Shown: positions 11,903-24,700, numbered from the stretch's first letter. The stretch: DNA of 64,000 nucleotides from Fistulifera solaris (GCA_030295235.1 AP026123.1:1674001-1738000); one strand, 5' to 3'. Translations and numbers: made by a program. Notes: generated by a model from the sequence alone, not told the origin.

Positions 11903-14900
11903 TTATCCCCGAATTCCTCTGCTTAGTTGCACCAACTTCGTTCCATCGTCAAAGGGAAATTCCATATACAAGCCGACTTGTGCATCCGAAATACCGATTG
12001 TGCCCTGTTGTTTTCCATTCTGGATGTCGATCGGTTCATATTCGTCTTCACTGTCCGAGTCGTATCCAGGAATGAAAGGAACGTGATATCCGTTTGCCGC
12101 ATGTTTCGCTCTTGTTGAAACATAAAGAGACCCGTCCCAATTCAATGCGAGCAACTCCTCAAGACTGTAGCTCGCAATATGCCGATACTTTCCGCGAGAT
12201 CCCAGCTGCAACTTCTTTGCACCGATATACACAGGCAATCCTTCTTCGGAAACTTCTAGGGGAGTAAGACGGCCTGGAATAACAAGCCTCGACTCCCGCT
12301 CTCCGCGTTTGCTAAAACCGTACGACCAGTACCCTAGAAGCGGGTCGCCCATTGTTTTCCCAGTTCGTCCAAAAGGATAACTTCCTTCCAATGGATTGCG
12401 CTTGTTGGCAGCCGTGATCTTTTCCTCTTCAGCAAAAAAGATGTAGCGACTTTTCTCCACCTTATCAAAGAACGACTTGGTAAACGCTGCAATCTTGTCG
12501 AGGTCGAAGATCAGCGACAATTGATCTGTGTAATCGTGGTCAAGAGCCGACAAAAGATGTCCCCAGAAATGAGCCAGACCCTGAATTTTAAAGTTCAGAT
12601 CAGTAGCTGTAAAGCCTTTCAATGTACTTCCTGTCATGGTTTTACCGGAACGAAGTTCGGGGTTCTTCCGAAATTGTTCGGCAAGAATACTTGTCCATCC
12701 CATATGATCCGACAAAGCGTTTACAAAATTCAACAAGATCGATCCAACTGCGGAAAAATTCACCGGAAGAACGTTGCGTTCGTCATCGTCCATAGCATCG
12801 CGCGTAATATTGATTCTGGTCAAAAGATCAACTAGCGAGCAGTAGTTCTTTTTCGCGACAACGCTCTCCTCGCTTGTACCTCCATTTCGGCTTCGACTAG
12901 TGTAATGATTCTCCAAATCTTCGGATTGAAATCTTGTTTGACTAGGCGACGATACGACGCGCTGAACTCTTCGGGGCGGATCTCGTTTAGCTGTCTGTGA
13001 TGTATAAAAGAAATCGGTTCAGTGGGCAAAATTTTACCATCATGGCTGCCACAAGTGTTCCTACCTTAGATCGTCAGCTCCATTCTTAGAAGCTCTAGCC
13101 GAAACAGGATCGCGTTTCACTTGTTGAGACGCTCTACGGGCGGCTTGACTTGCGCTCATCCCCCACGACATCCAAAAGACTTTTGCAACAAGACCCTTTA
13201 CCCGGCTTTCCGCCAACCCAAACTGCCTTGGTGTCTTTGAACACTGAGTCTATATTCCGAAGAAATGGAACTTCCCAGGATGGCTCGCGTGTCTGTAGCC
13301 CGTTGTACAGGTGGAGAGCAAATCTCAATTGCCCAAGTGAATCGACAGTTGCAGACCCCAAGCCGATGGAGCATATGTATGTTGCGTAAAGCATGTATTC
13401 GCCTCCAATGAGAGGGTTCCAAAAGAAAGGCTTTCCGCTGTGACCGGATCCACTGTCACCTGACTTTGATCATTTTTGATGATAGGAACGGGCTTGGCAA
13501 ACTCCGCAATATTACGAAACAACAGAAGATTCAGGTAGCAATTCGGTGAGTTTTCAGAAGATTTGCTTGGATCGGAAGAAGCGTGCAGCTGTTCAAAAAG
13601 TAGATTATACGACTGCTTTGTATATCCAGCGAGACGCGCCAAGTCTCCATCTCCTTGGAGAGCAAAGATAGACATCAAAACAGCATGTAGACCGAAGGTC
13701 AGAGCTATGGGTACAGGTCTGGTCCGGTCTCCTTTCACTTGTTGATGCAACAGATCAATCACAGTAAACAAATGTTCCCGGTCAGACAAAAACTGAAAAG
13801 GCGCGTTTCGACAGATCTCCATAAGTTCCGGCATGATGCTGGCCGCAAATGCTTCATCGAGATCCCCCCAAATGCGAGTCGCACGACATTTGTTTTCGTC
13901 GAACGACGGTCCCCAAAATCCTGGCCGTCCAGTAAGTCTTTGATCATCCTTCATTTGCTCCAATACCATCTGAACAATCCTCTGTGTATTCAAAATGCAG
14001 CAATTGCCCCCGATGTACTGGCTTGCATCGAGCCATGCATGCGATCTCATTCCAGCTGCGGCCATCACGGCAATATGCATTGGATTGAGACGCTCCTCAA
14101 ATTTCAAAAGAGTCTCCGTAAACGTAAGCATGAAGATTTCATGAGCAGATTTTTCCACATATTGTGGGTTTAGACCAGATTTCTTGATGAATCGCTTCAC
14201 GACGGAGGGAGTTCGGTCTTGGCCGCTATTGTGAAATGCACATTCAATGATTTCGGCAACAAACTGCAGATCCACGTTTGGGTCCCCCTTCGCGTTAGTC
14301 TCTTTGAGCAATTTGTTGATCTCAGCTATCGTCTCTGGCATTTTCACAAGTGCGAGGATATGATAAAATGACGAAAGGTGGGGATGCTCAATCGCCAAGT
14401 TGTTCGCTGCTCGATTCACACTCTCTGTGGCTAAGTTTGCGACTACAGCACATTCCATCAATAGCTGCACGCAGCTTGAATCTTGGTATGTATCCGCGGT
14501 CCCTCTCATGTACGCCTTCAGGAGATCGTAGTGACTGTAAACAGAATGCATAAACTCCTCCATGGTATACAAGAGAGCCATGGCTTGGAACCGATCGTCA
14601 CCTTTCAAAATTGCCTCGTTGATGTCAATTTCTTCTTCCACTTCAATTCCGACGTACTTGGGCACATTTCCGTCCTTGATATCACGATCGATACTTTCCC
14701 AATTAATGTCTTCCTCGAAATCATCATCGAGGATCAAGGCATTGAATCGTCCCCCGATGGTGTCTTGCGCGCGAACATCTTGGTCGCCACTGGCCTTGCG
14801 GGCGGTGGCGACAACTCGATTGCTGAACAGGAGTGCATCATGACAATACTGTAGCACCTCAACGATGTATTGATGCCCACTATCGCCTCCATCTTTTGAC

Positions 14901-15335
14901 CCGAAGCGGTCCGATGTAAAATTCACTCGCAATCGAATGCTGGATGCTAACAAAACATGATATCTGGAGGGGCCACAATGAGAGCATCAAACTGCGACAC
15001 ATCCATCGCTTGATAGATTTTCATATTCGAATCGATAATTTGATTTACTCCTTTGAGATAATCATTTACAGCAGTCATTTTACTGCGGGGGCAAGCGTCC
15101 TTGGATATCCAATCGTGAAATCGCGCCGTCGCTGCCTTGTACATTTCGTAGTACCCACCGCTGGCGACTCCATCGGGTGCTATCTTGTCTCTCTTGTGAA
15201 ATGTGGGAAGTTTGTTTTTCATTCGCTGAAGTAACGACGGCTGGCGCTCGTTTCCTGCGGAAGTATTCGCCGGCTGCGAGCGGACCTTTTATTATTGCCC
15301 TTCTTGCCCTGATTGCGTCCTTTGTTGTGAGGCAT
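11903..15335 (-). CDS. Large DUF6604-like protein, several frame jumps
   Basis: Protein of about 1,050 residues, read through one intron and several one-base jumps. The start is either ATG 15335 (very basic MPHNKGRNQGKKGNNKR lead, needs one jump) or ATG 15222. The first domain contains YYEMYKAATARFHDWI, the Y..YK.AT..F..W pattern of DUF6604, found in fungal and algal proteins of unknown function. The long alpha-helical middle (14950-13330) has no motif I know. The C-terminal part is again helical and ends with an acidic stretch and LSRGIRG. Splicing is supported at 13064-12995. Frame jumps fall near 14952-14955, 13330-13390, 13160-13164 and 12913, most in homopolymers. The number of jumps is high for one gene, so a decaying gene is a live alternative. 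Function unknown. Confidence 0.6.
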
Positions 15336-15821
15336 CGTGTCAAAACGCAGAGTAGAAGTTGAAAAGGAGTTAAGAAGAAAGGTATGTAAAGTCTGACGAG
15401 TATCGTAAGCACGGGACCAAGACACTCTCTTGTAGCAAGCAATGGGTCGCAACAAAATGGCCGGACCGGTCGCAGCTTTTTTCGTCGTGTGTCTTTTCGC
15501 AAAAAGAAAAAAGATAGCATTCATTCATCATCCGTAGAAAAAGTGGGTCTGTCTTAGTGGTTTTCGAAAACTTGATCGGCGTTCGACCTTGATCCTTGAT
15601 CGCAAACAATAAGGATCGTAGATCATAGATCATACTCCGTAGTTCTTAGCTGAAAACGCAATCATAGTACATTTCAAAGACAGAGAGCATACATGAAATA
15701 TACAGCATTCCATGGGGATGACTGTTCGTCCCTTAAGAATTCTGTCCATCGTTCAATTATTAGCATTGCTGGTAAGTTGGTCACTTGCCCCTTGGTAGCG
15801 CTTGTAGCTTAGTTCCTTCGA
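15336..15821. other. Intergenic spacer
   Basis: Upstream region of the DUF6604-like gene and downstream flank of the protease gene (486 bp). A short run of near-repeats of GATCATA lies around 15600-15630. No gene is supported. Confidence 0.4.
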
Positions 15822-16889
15822 TCATATAGCATTGTATGTTTGTGTCATACGACCGTCGCCTTTTATAGGTCGGCGCTCACTTTCATCACAAGATAAAGAT
15901 ACACGTCGCCGAGAGGAACGCATCTTCTGGAAAAGACTTCCGACGAGACCGATCAACAAACAAAGACATAAAGCAAAAGACAAGTAGAGTTTCCCGAAAT
16001 TACCTGAATAAGACTGGCCATCCTGCCATAATTCGCATGTCGAATGGTGAATAAAGCGCCGCCAATCAAAGCGTGATGGGTGGAATCGTTCGCAGCCAAA
16101 ATCCGATAGTTGCGAAGGATGCGCACTGGAAACCTTGCATACCGTTTCGTCAATCCAATCCACGGCAAACGACACCCGAGCATTCACAGCTGGGAAGAAG
16201 GGGTCGGCACAATCGATTCCCCATGATACTAGAGCTACCACAAGATCTTCCTCTTGGTCACTGTTCTCCGGCGTTAGCAGAATGGGACTTCCACTGTCAA
16301 AAGCGCAGGCATCTTTTTCATTGTGTGGTCCTCCACTCGTACAAATCATACTTTCTTTCATAAATAGTCCAGCGTAGCTAATGTTTCGTTTTCGATCGTG
16401 ACTCCGTTTGCATGCGGAATGAGAAACGATCTCCAGATCAACTTCCTGTAATATGTTGGAAGCAGATTCTACAAACGTAGCTGGATCTGGCGACGTACTT
16501 CCAAATCCAATCGTTGTGACAGTGGCTCCAGAAGAAGGAACTTTGGGGTCGCGGTTCAGTTTCACAGGTTTTGTTGTTGAAAACCCACTGATTTTCATGA
16601 GATTATAGTCATTGCCCTTGGCATCCCATGCAGCTTCGAAGTAGTCAGGATGGCGATGCAGCGAGGCAATGGAAAATGTTTCGAATTCTTCGGGTTGGGT
16701 CAAGTCCGTATGATTCAATCGCACCCTGACGACTTGCTCTGGTGGCGGATACACGTGACCGGCTGTCAGAATGATGTCTGGGGCAATTAGGACACCTCCC
16801 CCAAAGTGATCAAAGCTAGCAAAGTAAGGGTAGCGTCCCTGAGCTGCATCGTGTCCACCGACGATAAGGGATCTCTTTCTCGTCAGCAT
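15822..16889 (-). CDS. Trypsin-like (S1) serine protease with C-terminal membrane anchor
   Basis: Chymotrypsin-fold protease, 355 residues. The mature start is visible as LIVGGHDAAQGRYPYFAS. The triad is complete: His in LTAGHV, Asp in GNDYNLMKI, and Ser in ACAFDSGSPILL, a variant of the GDSGGP motif. Paired cysteines flank the active-site segment. After the protease domain comes a single hydrophobic helix near residue 310 (LYLSFALCLCLLIGLVGSL) followed by a basic, Ser-rich tail, which suggests a surface enzyme anchored at its C-terminus. The ATG at 16889 leaves only about eight residues before IVGG and no signal peptide. An upstream exon ending near the AG at about 16878 is likely but I could not define it. 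Substrate unknown. Confidence 0.82.
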   Translation of the reverse strand: MLTRKRSLIVGGHDAAQGRYPYFASFDHFGGGVLIAPDIILTAGHVYPPPEQVVRVRLNHTDLTQPEEFETFSIASLHRHPDYFEAAWDAKGNDYNLMKISGFSTTKPVKLNRDPKVPSSGATVTTIGFGSTSPDPATFVESASNILQEVDLEIVSHSACKRSHDRKRNISYAGLFMKESMICTSGGPHNEKDACAFDSGSPILLTPENSDQEEDLVVALVSWGIDCADPFFPAVNARVSFAVDWIDETVCKVSSAHPSQLSDFGCERFHPSRFDWRRFIHHSTCELWQDGQSYSGNFGKLYLSFALCLCLLIGLVGSLFQKMRSSRRRVSLSCDESERRPIKGDGRMTQTYNAI

Positions 16890-17538
16890 GAGGTTAAAGG
16901 AGTGAAGTTTCTATGACAACGTTGATCTGCTATGGTGCTGATCATGGTCGACGATCATGGCATTTCTCATTATTTCTGCACCACACACAAAAAAGTCCAT
17001 CGGCACGTCATTCATGACTAACCTGAGTCGTAAAATGATAGTTTGGTTCTACACTTTTCACCATACCATATCTGGCCTACCGGAAGGACATGCGGCATAG
17101 TGATGATGGTTATTTCATTCGCAGTAGACCTATGCGACATCAATAATTGACGCGAGCGTTGTTGATGGATTTAAATGTAACCAAGTTTTGATTTGGTTAA
17201 TTTAATTTCAAAAGTAGCTGATCATGAGCATGAGCATCGACAACCTCCTCCTCCTCCTCATCCTTTGACACGGAAAATTGATGGTTCATGACTGGATTGG
17301 CAGTCGTGATTAAGTTGATACTATTACACTTTATAACCGAGCTTGCAATGAAACTAATTCATTCAATCCTCGACCTATGATAGCATCGCCTTCTGTGTGG
17401 TCCACTTTAATTTAAAAAGCCAATCCGAACGGATACGCGGCAATTAATGCCCTCAAAATGAGGCCCAATATGGCAAGGAACACATGCAACGATTCTTAGT
17501 ATGTTTTAGTAGGCAGCAGTACTCATCAAACAGTGTTT
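16890..17538. other. Intergenic region, possible missing protease 5' exon
   Basis: A 649-bp gap between two minus-strand genes. It contains a short CTC-type trinucleotide run near 17247-17262 and AT-rich stretches. A signal-peptide exon of the protease may lie in its left half, but I could not recognise one. Confidence 0.4.
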
Positions 17539-18228
17539 CTACAACTCTTTGTTGACGTCCTCTCCTGAATCGCCAGTGATTTCTTTGAACTTTCTCATTG
17601 CCACTTTGGCGAAGTAGAGCAAGCCGAAAATGTACATGGGGTTTTTCAAAATTGTGAGGAGAAGTTGCACGAGCAGGCTTCTTCCGCCAGACTGTTTCTG
17701 GGCACCTTCTTCCAGAGTCAAGCGTTCCGTGTTCTTCCACGAGTCTACCAATTGCTTCGCGGCTGCGGCGTCCGTTATCTTCAAACTCTGAATCTGTTCG
17801 CGCGTGTCCGCGGTAACAAACAAACCAGACTTGGCGTCCAAGACAATCAATGCAGGAATACCGCGGATTTGCAACTTGCTGGCGAGCTCACTTTTGATCT
17901 TTGCTGCTCCGCTATCCGTCGGAATAGCGGCCCAAGGCATCTTGCCGTAGTAGTCGTTGAATTCATTGAGCGAGCGATCCGACGAGACGTAAACGATCTC
18001 GAGCTTGAACGCCCCCGCATAGCGATCGTAAAAGTCAATCAAAACCGGAGAAAATGCCTGACAGGGCGGACACCAGCTTGCTGAGAAATACAAAAGAACG
18101 AAATCTTTATCGCGAATGATCTCTTTCGTAGACTTGGAAACAAACGCATTTGACTTCTTGGTGCGCCCTCCGGCAAAGAGTTGGGGCCCCAAAAGTGTGT
18201 CTAGCGTTGGAGTGTTTGCGTTTGACAT
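17539..18228 (-). CDS. Nucleoredoxin/tryparedoxin-like protein with C-terminal membrane helix
   Basis: Thioredoxin-fold oxidoreductase of about 229 residues. I start it at ATG 18228 (MSNANTPTLDTLLG), which gives the length normal for the group; a longer open frame upstream lacks support. The redox site is FSASWCPPCQAFSP near residue 50, with the family-typical EIVYVSSDRS and the cis-proline loop IRGIPALIVLD. A hydrophobic helix near residues 190-210 (LLLTILKNPMYIFGLLYF) followed by a basic stretch indicates a tail-anchored form, unlike soluble tryparedoxin. It probably reduces disulfides at the cytosolic face of a membrane; compartment and partner are unknown. Confidence 0.85.
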   Translation of the reverse strand: MSNANTPTLDTLLGPQLFAGGRTKKSNAFVSKSTKEIIRDKDFVLLYFSASWCPPCQAFSPVLIDFYDRYAGAFKLEIVYVSSDRSLNEFNDYYGKMPWAAIPTDSGAAKIKSELASKLQIRGIPALIVLDAKSGLFVTADTREQIQSLKITDAAAAKQLVDSWKNTERLTLEEGAQKQSGGRSLLVQLLLTILKNPMYIFGLLYFAKVAMRKFKEITGDSGEDVNKEL

Positions 18229-18525
18229 GGCGACTACTCGGCCTTCGGAATGGATATACGACAACGTGGAGTTTGTAACAAGTACGGTTGTTCGTTGTTT
18301 GCGAGGTTTTTGAAGGTTCGCAGTTCTCAAATACAAAGATGACGAACAATAAAAAATTCAACGAAGGTTTTGTCGCGAACGATCTTATCGCTAAAGCTCT
18401 GTACGTCGTACGTCGCGACTGGAACTAAGGTTAGTGCACCACACTCTCTAGAGGGTTTTCTATTCTTATTTACCTTGTAGTCTATCTGTGTTGTTCGATA
18501 TGCCTTGCAAGTTTCTTGTTTTGGT

Positions 18526-21069
18526 TTAAAGATTTCCTTTTATCTCCATAAGTAAGCACAATTTCCTTATTTTTGACTTCAATGGAGATGAAATTTTAAT
18601 GTTCTTCTCCTTAACCACGCGGATCACATTCCAAAGCAAATTTCTCGATTCGACTTTATCGTGTGGTAATTGCGATTCGCATAAATCACACAAGATGTGA
18701 AAGGTCTGGCTATTTGGAGGGTACCGGTCATTCGCCTTGTATCTCGAAAGGATCTCATTCAAAACCTCGTTCGCAAGCAAGAGCTTATCTTCCACATCAG
18801 AATTTCTCAAAGCTATCAGAACATGATTAAAGTCGCAACCACCCTGGTCAAACTTCGCATCTCGTTTTAAGTCCTCGAATAACTTTTTGACGCGATACCA
18901 AGCTCCTTTGCGCTTGGAGACCGCCCAAACTTTGATCATGAGATTTATGGTCTCCGCACTCGGAATTAATGAGGAATCCTTCTTAGAATTGCTTGTTCGT
19001 TGCATCCATTGAAACAGTGCCTCTGCGCGTTCAGGTGCAAAGCCTTCTTTACTTCGGACCCAACATTTCAGAACCGAATTGCACAGCCGGTGATCTGGTC
19101 CGATTGAGCTCTTGCCTGTTTCAATCCGATTTTGCCATCGCCAGAGAATAGCCTCTGCTTCTTCTGCTACTCCTGATCCAGGATACTTTAGTAGAACGCT
19201 CACAGCCGCATCATAAACAACATTCGGAACAGCAAGATCCCCATCACCAGTGTCCAATTGTTCTTCCAACATGTCCAGTACTTCGAAAATAAGCTTTGTG
19301 GCCGGTCGGTTCTTCGAATGCTGTAATCCGTGCAAGATAGTCGTGTAGGAGATAGTGTCGGGCAGGGGAACGAATTGGCTCGAGCTATCGACCATCTTTG
19401 AAAGCATTTCCAGGGCGGAATCAATTTCATGATATTTGACGAGAGTGTGCAAAACGACATTGTAGGTAACAACAGAGGGCATTGCGTGCCGTTTGCCATT
19501 TTGAGCAAGACGGTGCATTTTGTTGAGTAGCGCCAAAACTTTGTCTACTGTATCATCGTGATTTGAGTTGGCATACACTTGCATCAGTGATGTATACACC
19601 ATTGTGTCTGGAATGAAATCTGATGCGCCTGCGGCACCGAGCATCTCCAATTTTTTCACAGTCGTCTGGGCGTGAGAAACCGCGTCGTCAGAAGCAGTGT
19701 TAGCCCACGCTTGAATGGAGGCAACATAAGATTTGAGTGAAGGACGCGGGATAGCCTCCCGCTGCGTTCATATTCTTGCTCTAATTGGTGCAACATAGAC
19801 GCAACACGTGGCCCCGAGTTTCGTTGTTTTGCCCATGTGTCAAGAACCACGTTATATACCTCAATCGATGGATGCAACAACTGAAATTGTTGATTGTTGC
19901 ATAAGTGTTTCATTGTTGACACCAGCTTACTAACACGCTCGGGGGAAATATCAGGTTTGCTTCTATTCCAAGCATTCATAACCATCAAAAAGGAAAGATT
20001 GTCGGGTCCTCGGAAGGTAAAGCTGCCATCTTCGCACATTTTCATCACGTCAAGTAGAAAGTGCTCGGCTCTTTCCGCTTGGTCCAAGCGACCCCAGGCA
20101 CTGAGAACAATATTGAACGTTATTGTAGCCGTTTTGTTATCAAACACATTTTCTTTCAAACAGCGAACAAACCAGAATTGAGCTCGTTGGATCGCATCTG
20201 GAGCATTGACGCCTGCCCAAGCACGGATCACTGCTCCGTAACATTCTCATATCAGGACACTGCATTTCAGTAAGTACTTGCTCGGCATTTTGCGCAGCCT
20301 CTTTGTTGTACGGGCTGCAACACGATAGTACATATAGATACGTTGAATATGTGGTGAGGTCCATTGAATCAATTCCGTGTTTTAGATGAGTCTCAACAAG
20401 GTCTTTTGCCAATTCCGCTGATCCACGTATATCTGGTCTTTTTGCAATAGTGTTGAGTGCCATCGTGATCGCTTTGTTCCCAGGCTTCAAGCGTGATTCT
20501 TGTAACTGTTCAGCTGCATTTGAAAATAAGTTCAGCAAGTCAACCGATAGGTCTCGACATGGGGTGCTCGAATCACTCGAAGGAACGGGATTTTTCCGCG
20601 TCTTTGTTTCTTCCAGTTGCCCAAGAATGTGCAAGAGACGATGTAGATTGTCAACTAGTAATGAACTTTCGATCAATCTCGGATCAGTCCGAAATTGCTG
20701 CTCACATTGCAACCAACGTCGCAGGATGCGAATGGCCCACTTGGTGGATGCCAATCGATCTTCCCCTGGACTATCATCTATCCATTTCTGCAGCAAGTAT
20801 TGCGCGAGTGAAATATCTTCTTCTGTCCAGCGCGTATTGTGAGTGTCTTCCAGCCACTGTTGTGACCACTTCTTCAAGTCCGTATAAGAAACATGTTCAC
20901 TTCGTTTTAGAGTTGAAAAACATCGACGCCCCGAGCACTCAGAGTCGAGATTGTCTACAATGGGCTTCTGTGAGCGCGCGGTAATTATACGCCCAACCTC
21001 AACTGTACCACTCAATCTTGTAATGGATCTTCTTGTTGCAATCTGGACGAGTTTGTATGTTGACTTCAT
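18526..21069 (-). CDS. Second PPR protein, about 845 aa
   Basis: Long pentatricopeptide-repeat protein, not closely similar to the one at 4638-6704. ATG at 21069 opens a basic, hydroxylated N-terminus (MKSTYKLVQIATRRSITRLS) typical of a mitochondrial presequence. Helical-pair repeats run from about residue 200 to 750 (TFNIVLSAWGRLD, VYNVVLDTWAKQ, VYTSLMQVYANS, TYNVVLHTLVKY, SYTTILHGLQHS, TINLMIKVWAVS). Two frame jumps interrupt it. One is near 20243-20250, read as one extra base. The other is at the CC of 19755-19756, one missing base; across it the repeat SYVASIQAWANTASDDAVS is restored. RNA target unknown. The gene is divergent from UFD2, and the region between them is repeat-rich. Confidence 0.82.
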
Positions 21070-21159
21070 CCTACGAAAGGGCTAACATGTTTTATAATAA
21101 TGCGTTCATCGAAAAATGCTCTTCTTCTTGCAAACAGTATGCGATCCAAAACACCCTCT

Positions 21160-21527
21160 CCAGAAATTCTGGAACGCGCACTTTCTTTCGTTATAATCCA
21201 AAGCACAGTCTCCCGAATTTCTGGAACGTGCACAACATTCCGGTAGGATCGAAAACACTGGTCCAGAATTTCTGGACCACAACAGAATTTCTGTATGACA
21301 AGCTTTAACGTATCCTGAATTTCCTGGAATAGCGCAAGCAAAATTACAGTTTCCGTCATCTCTGGAAAGTGCAATGCTTTTCGTTACCTGGTATGATCCA
21401 AAGCACCGTCTCCAGAATTTATTGGAACGTGCACGGGATTTCGGTAGGATCGAAAACAATGGTCCAGAATTTCTGGACCACAACAGAATTTCTGTATGAC
21501 AAGCTTTAACTTTTCCAGAAATTCTGG
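21160..21527. repeat. Array of short palindromes in a duplicated ~135-bp block
   Basis: Between the divergent PPR and UFD2 genes, near-palindromes built on CCAGAA-N-TTCTGG recur at 21160, 21212 (degenerate), 21261 (17 bp, perfect GTCCAGAA/TTCTGGAC arms), 21282, 21462 (same 17-mer), 21483 and 21515. The block around 21187-21309 is repeated with changes at about 21381-21513, with a period of 201 bp. The sequence on both strands is otherwise non-coding. It could be a set of binding sites, hairpin-forming DNA, or a decayed repeat; I cannot tell which. Confidence 0.7.
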
Positions 21528-21701
21528 AATTTGCGGACACAATAACCTGAACACTACTGTTCTCGGATCGGGACTGAAGATCATCGTCATAGTTCGGCTG
21601 CATTCTGCGTCAAGCCAAAAAGCAAGAGTGTGATGAACAGCTCAACAGTAAACAATTTCACAAGTGTATCTGTTCATAACAATTGAACCTCAGCAGAAAT
21701 A

Positions 21702-24700
21702 ATGAGCGGGTTTCTCCCGGATATTGCGAATTGGGCACTTCGCGGAGGAAATGCTTCGAATGATGAGAACGAAAACGAGCCGGAACCGGAGCCGCAGATG
21801 AGTGCTGCCGAACTGCGGGCGCAGCGCCTCGCTCGCCTCGAACAAATGCAACAGCAACCGGAACCGATGGATATTGATCCCCCGAGAAAAGATTCTCCGA
21901 AACGTGAGGCAACACCTCCGCCGGCGGCGTCGCCGCCGCCGCAGCAGAAAACCGCAAGAAGAAATGGTGTCGCAACCGAAAAAAAAGAAAATGGAGCCCT
22001 CTCCTTCGGACGCTTCGAAAAAACAACAACGGAAGAAAGAATTGCTAATCAAGAAAGTGCTAGAGGTGACTCTAGTGGGGGTGTTGTACCGAGTGATTCT
22101 TCTTGCAAGGAGATCGATCTAGACGGGTCCATCGAAATCAACGAACAAACGATTACGGATGTGATTGCGACGCGACTAAACATGGAGGAATCCTCTAATA
22201 ACAATCCTGTGGCTTCGCAACGTCCTTCTCTTATCTTTTATCTGGGGCAATGTCATAGAAGAGCATCGGAGGAGATCAAGACTATGATGCAATCGAAAGC
22301 AGCCAAGGCACCTTCGAAGGAACACGAAGAAATGCTCGCCATTCTGCAAGAGATTCAAAAACAGGTCACAAACTATGCTGGATCCTGTTTGATGGTTCCG
22401 GGATTATTTCCTGCCGCCGACGACGCGGTACAACAACTGGCACGATGCTTGGTATCGTCTGTGTCAGACCCGGCGACTTCCATCACTTTTGGTGTTACTG
22501 GCAAAGTGGCTCATTCGTTTTACTACAGCCTGTGCGAGGAACTGATTCATCAAGATGAAAGCGTGTTTGTTTCTGTAATTGAAGAATTGGTAAAATACAT
22601 TTCGGAGCTGTTGAGTAAATTCAAAACCGTTTTCGATGGCAACACCGATGGGAGCGCTGTTGTCATGGTGTCGGCTCTATCTGCCGTCTGCACGCACAAG
22701 AAAGCTGCCGAAGCGATTACTCGCACGGCAAACTTCTTGCTTCCGGCAGAAGGTACACCCGAAGCCTCTCAAGTCATTCGACCTGCAATGCCAAATCCTG
22801 TTGGCGGTGCCGCGAGCTTGCTTCAGATGCTAGGAGGTGCTGATCGACCTTACCTGAAGCGTTCCGGGCCGGCATTGGAAAAGAATACTATCTTGGGACT
22901 AGTTTTGCGCGTTGGGCTCCCAAAGAATAACAGTTCTTTCTCTCCAACGTCAGTGCTGCGCCAATCGGTTGACACTGTGAACAAAACTTTTCGGCAGCAA
23001 CGGCAACAGCTTCGAGTACAACAAGAGGCTGCTTATTCCTTCGCGATGAACTTGATCAAAGGTGGACCGAGTGCGAAATCAAAGGTAATGCAATGGTTCG
23101 CAGATGCTCTCTTAGTCAATTATGGAGCCTCCGCTATGCAGCCGGATCCTTCGAAAGTAAGCAATTCGAGTTTATTGCTCAACATGTCGGTAACTCTGTT
23201 GAAGCTATGTGAACCATTTGTAAACGATCCCACCAAGCATCATTTGATTGACCCGGGATTTGTCTCGTCGATGCAAGATCACCGTGGAGTTTTTCGAAAC
23301 AAGCGGCGACCGCGCTGTTACTCGCCTGGGTGAAGGCACGGACCAAACGATGTCCGAACCGTACAAACCCAAAAATGAATTCATTCCCCAATGTTTCTTC
23401 TTTTGCGCTCGATCTTTGCATTATGGTATTTCGCCTCTTCTGAGCTTTCAAGAGAACCTGTTGCGTCGCATAAGTTACACTCACTGGGACATGCAGCAGA
23501 ACAATCGAGACATACAATCGGATCCGCAGTTTGCGTACATGGTGAGCAAGCAACGTTCTTTGGAGGTTGCTCTTTTTCAAGAGGAGATGGTAACAGACAC
23601 ACTACGCTTTTGCGATCTCATCGCATCGGTTATTCTAGGGGTCAGCGATTCTGAGCTTAGGACCATGCCGGAAGACTTCGTTAGCGACGTTTGCCACATC
23701 ATTATGTCCATTGCAAAGCTGAAGAGTAAACTTTTGGCCGGTATTGTTTTTCGAAATGTTTTCAAGATGGTAGTAAAGTTGTTATCTGCACAATATGCAT
23801 CAGTAAGTTCACTTGCTCTGACGACACACATTTGTTCACAGAAGCTAACGCATACTTTTTAGATGGTTCGAAACTACAACCTTCGAGCACAAATGGGAGA
23901 TGTTCTGTACGAGCTCTTCTTGCCGACCGCCGCAGATGATCGACGAGATGTGCCTGCTTCCGTCAGCGAAGATCCTCTCGCGGGCGGCAAGACGTACCTT
24001 CTATCCGACCCAGCCGCCCAAGAAAGCCTAGCACCATCGCTGTTGCTACTTTACGGTGAGGTTGAGCACACTGGCTATTATGATAAAATGAGTCATCGAG
24101 CCAAAATAGCATCACTGATCAAATATCTTTGGGAAAGCGCGGAACATCGATCTGCTTTCCGGCGCATCACGCAAAACAAAGAATCGTTTATCAAGTTCGC
24201 TAATGGTATCATGAACGAGACAAATACTCTTATAGCTACTGTTATGCAAAAGCTTCCCGAAATACGAAGTGCACAAGAACAGATGAAGAATGTCGAAGAA
24301 TGGGGAAGGTTGTCGGAAGAGGAACAGAGCCAGATTACAAGTCGTTTAGAAGACAGCGAGCGGGAGGTGAAGTCCGCGCTCCCATTGTGCAACAAAACAG
24401 TTCAGATGTTCGGATATCTCAACACCGATCCTGACATCCGTAGCCTCTTTCTTCTTGAGGAATTGTGCCCACGTCTTGTTGGTATGCTTCTCCACGTGTT
24501 GACCAAACTAGTGGGTTCCCGGGGACTCGAATTGAAAGTTGACAATCCAGAGCAATACGAATTCCGTCCAAAAGAGATGCTGCGCGATCTCTGTGCTATC
24601 TTCTCACTTTTTGCTGCACAGGAAGTCTTCCAGCTTGAGTGTGCGCGAGCAGGATGCGATCCAAGTTTGTTGCAATCGGCCGTCAAGACTTGTCGCCGGC

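Noticed and set aside
21106-21603. Minus-strand frame of 165 codons across the palindrome array
   Set aside because: Its repeated peptide is a by-product of the duplicated DNA block; frame is not kept between copies.
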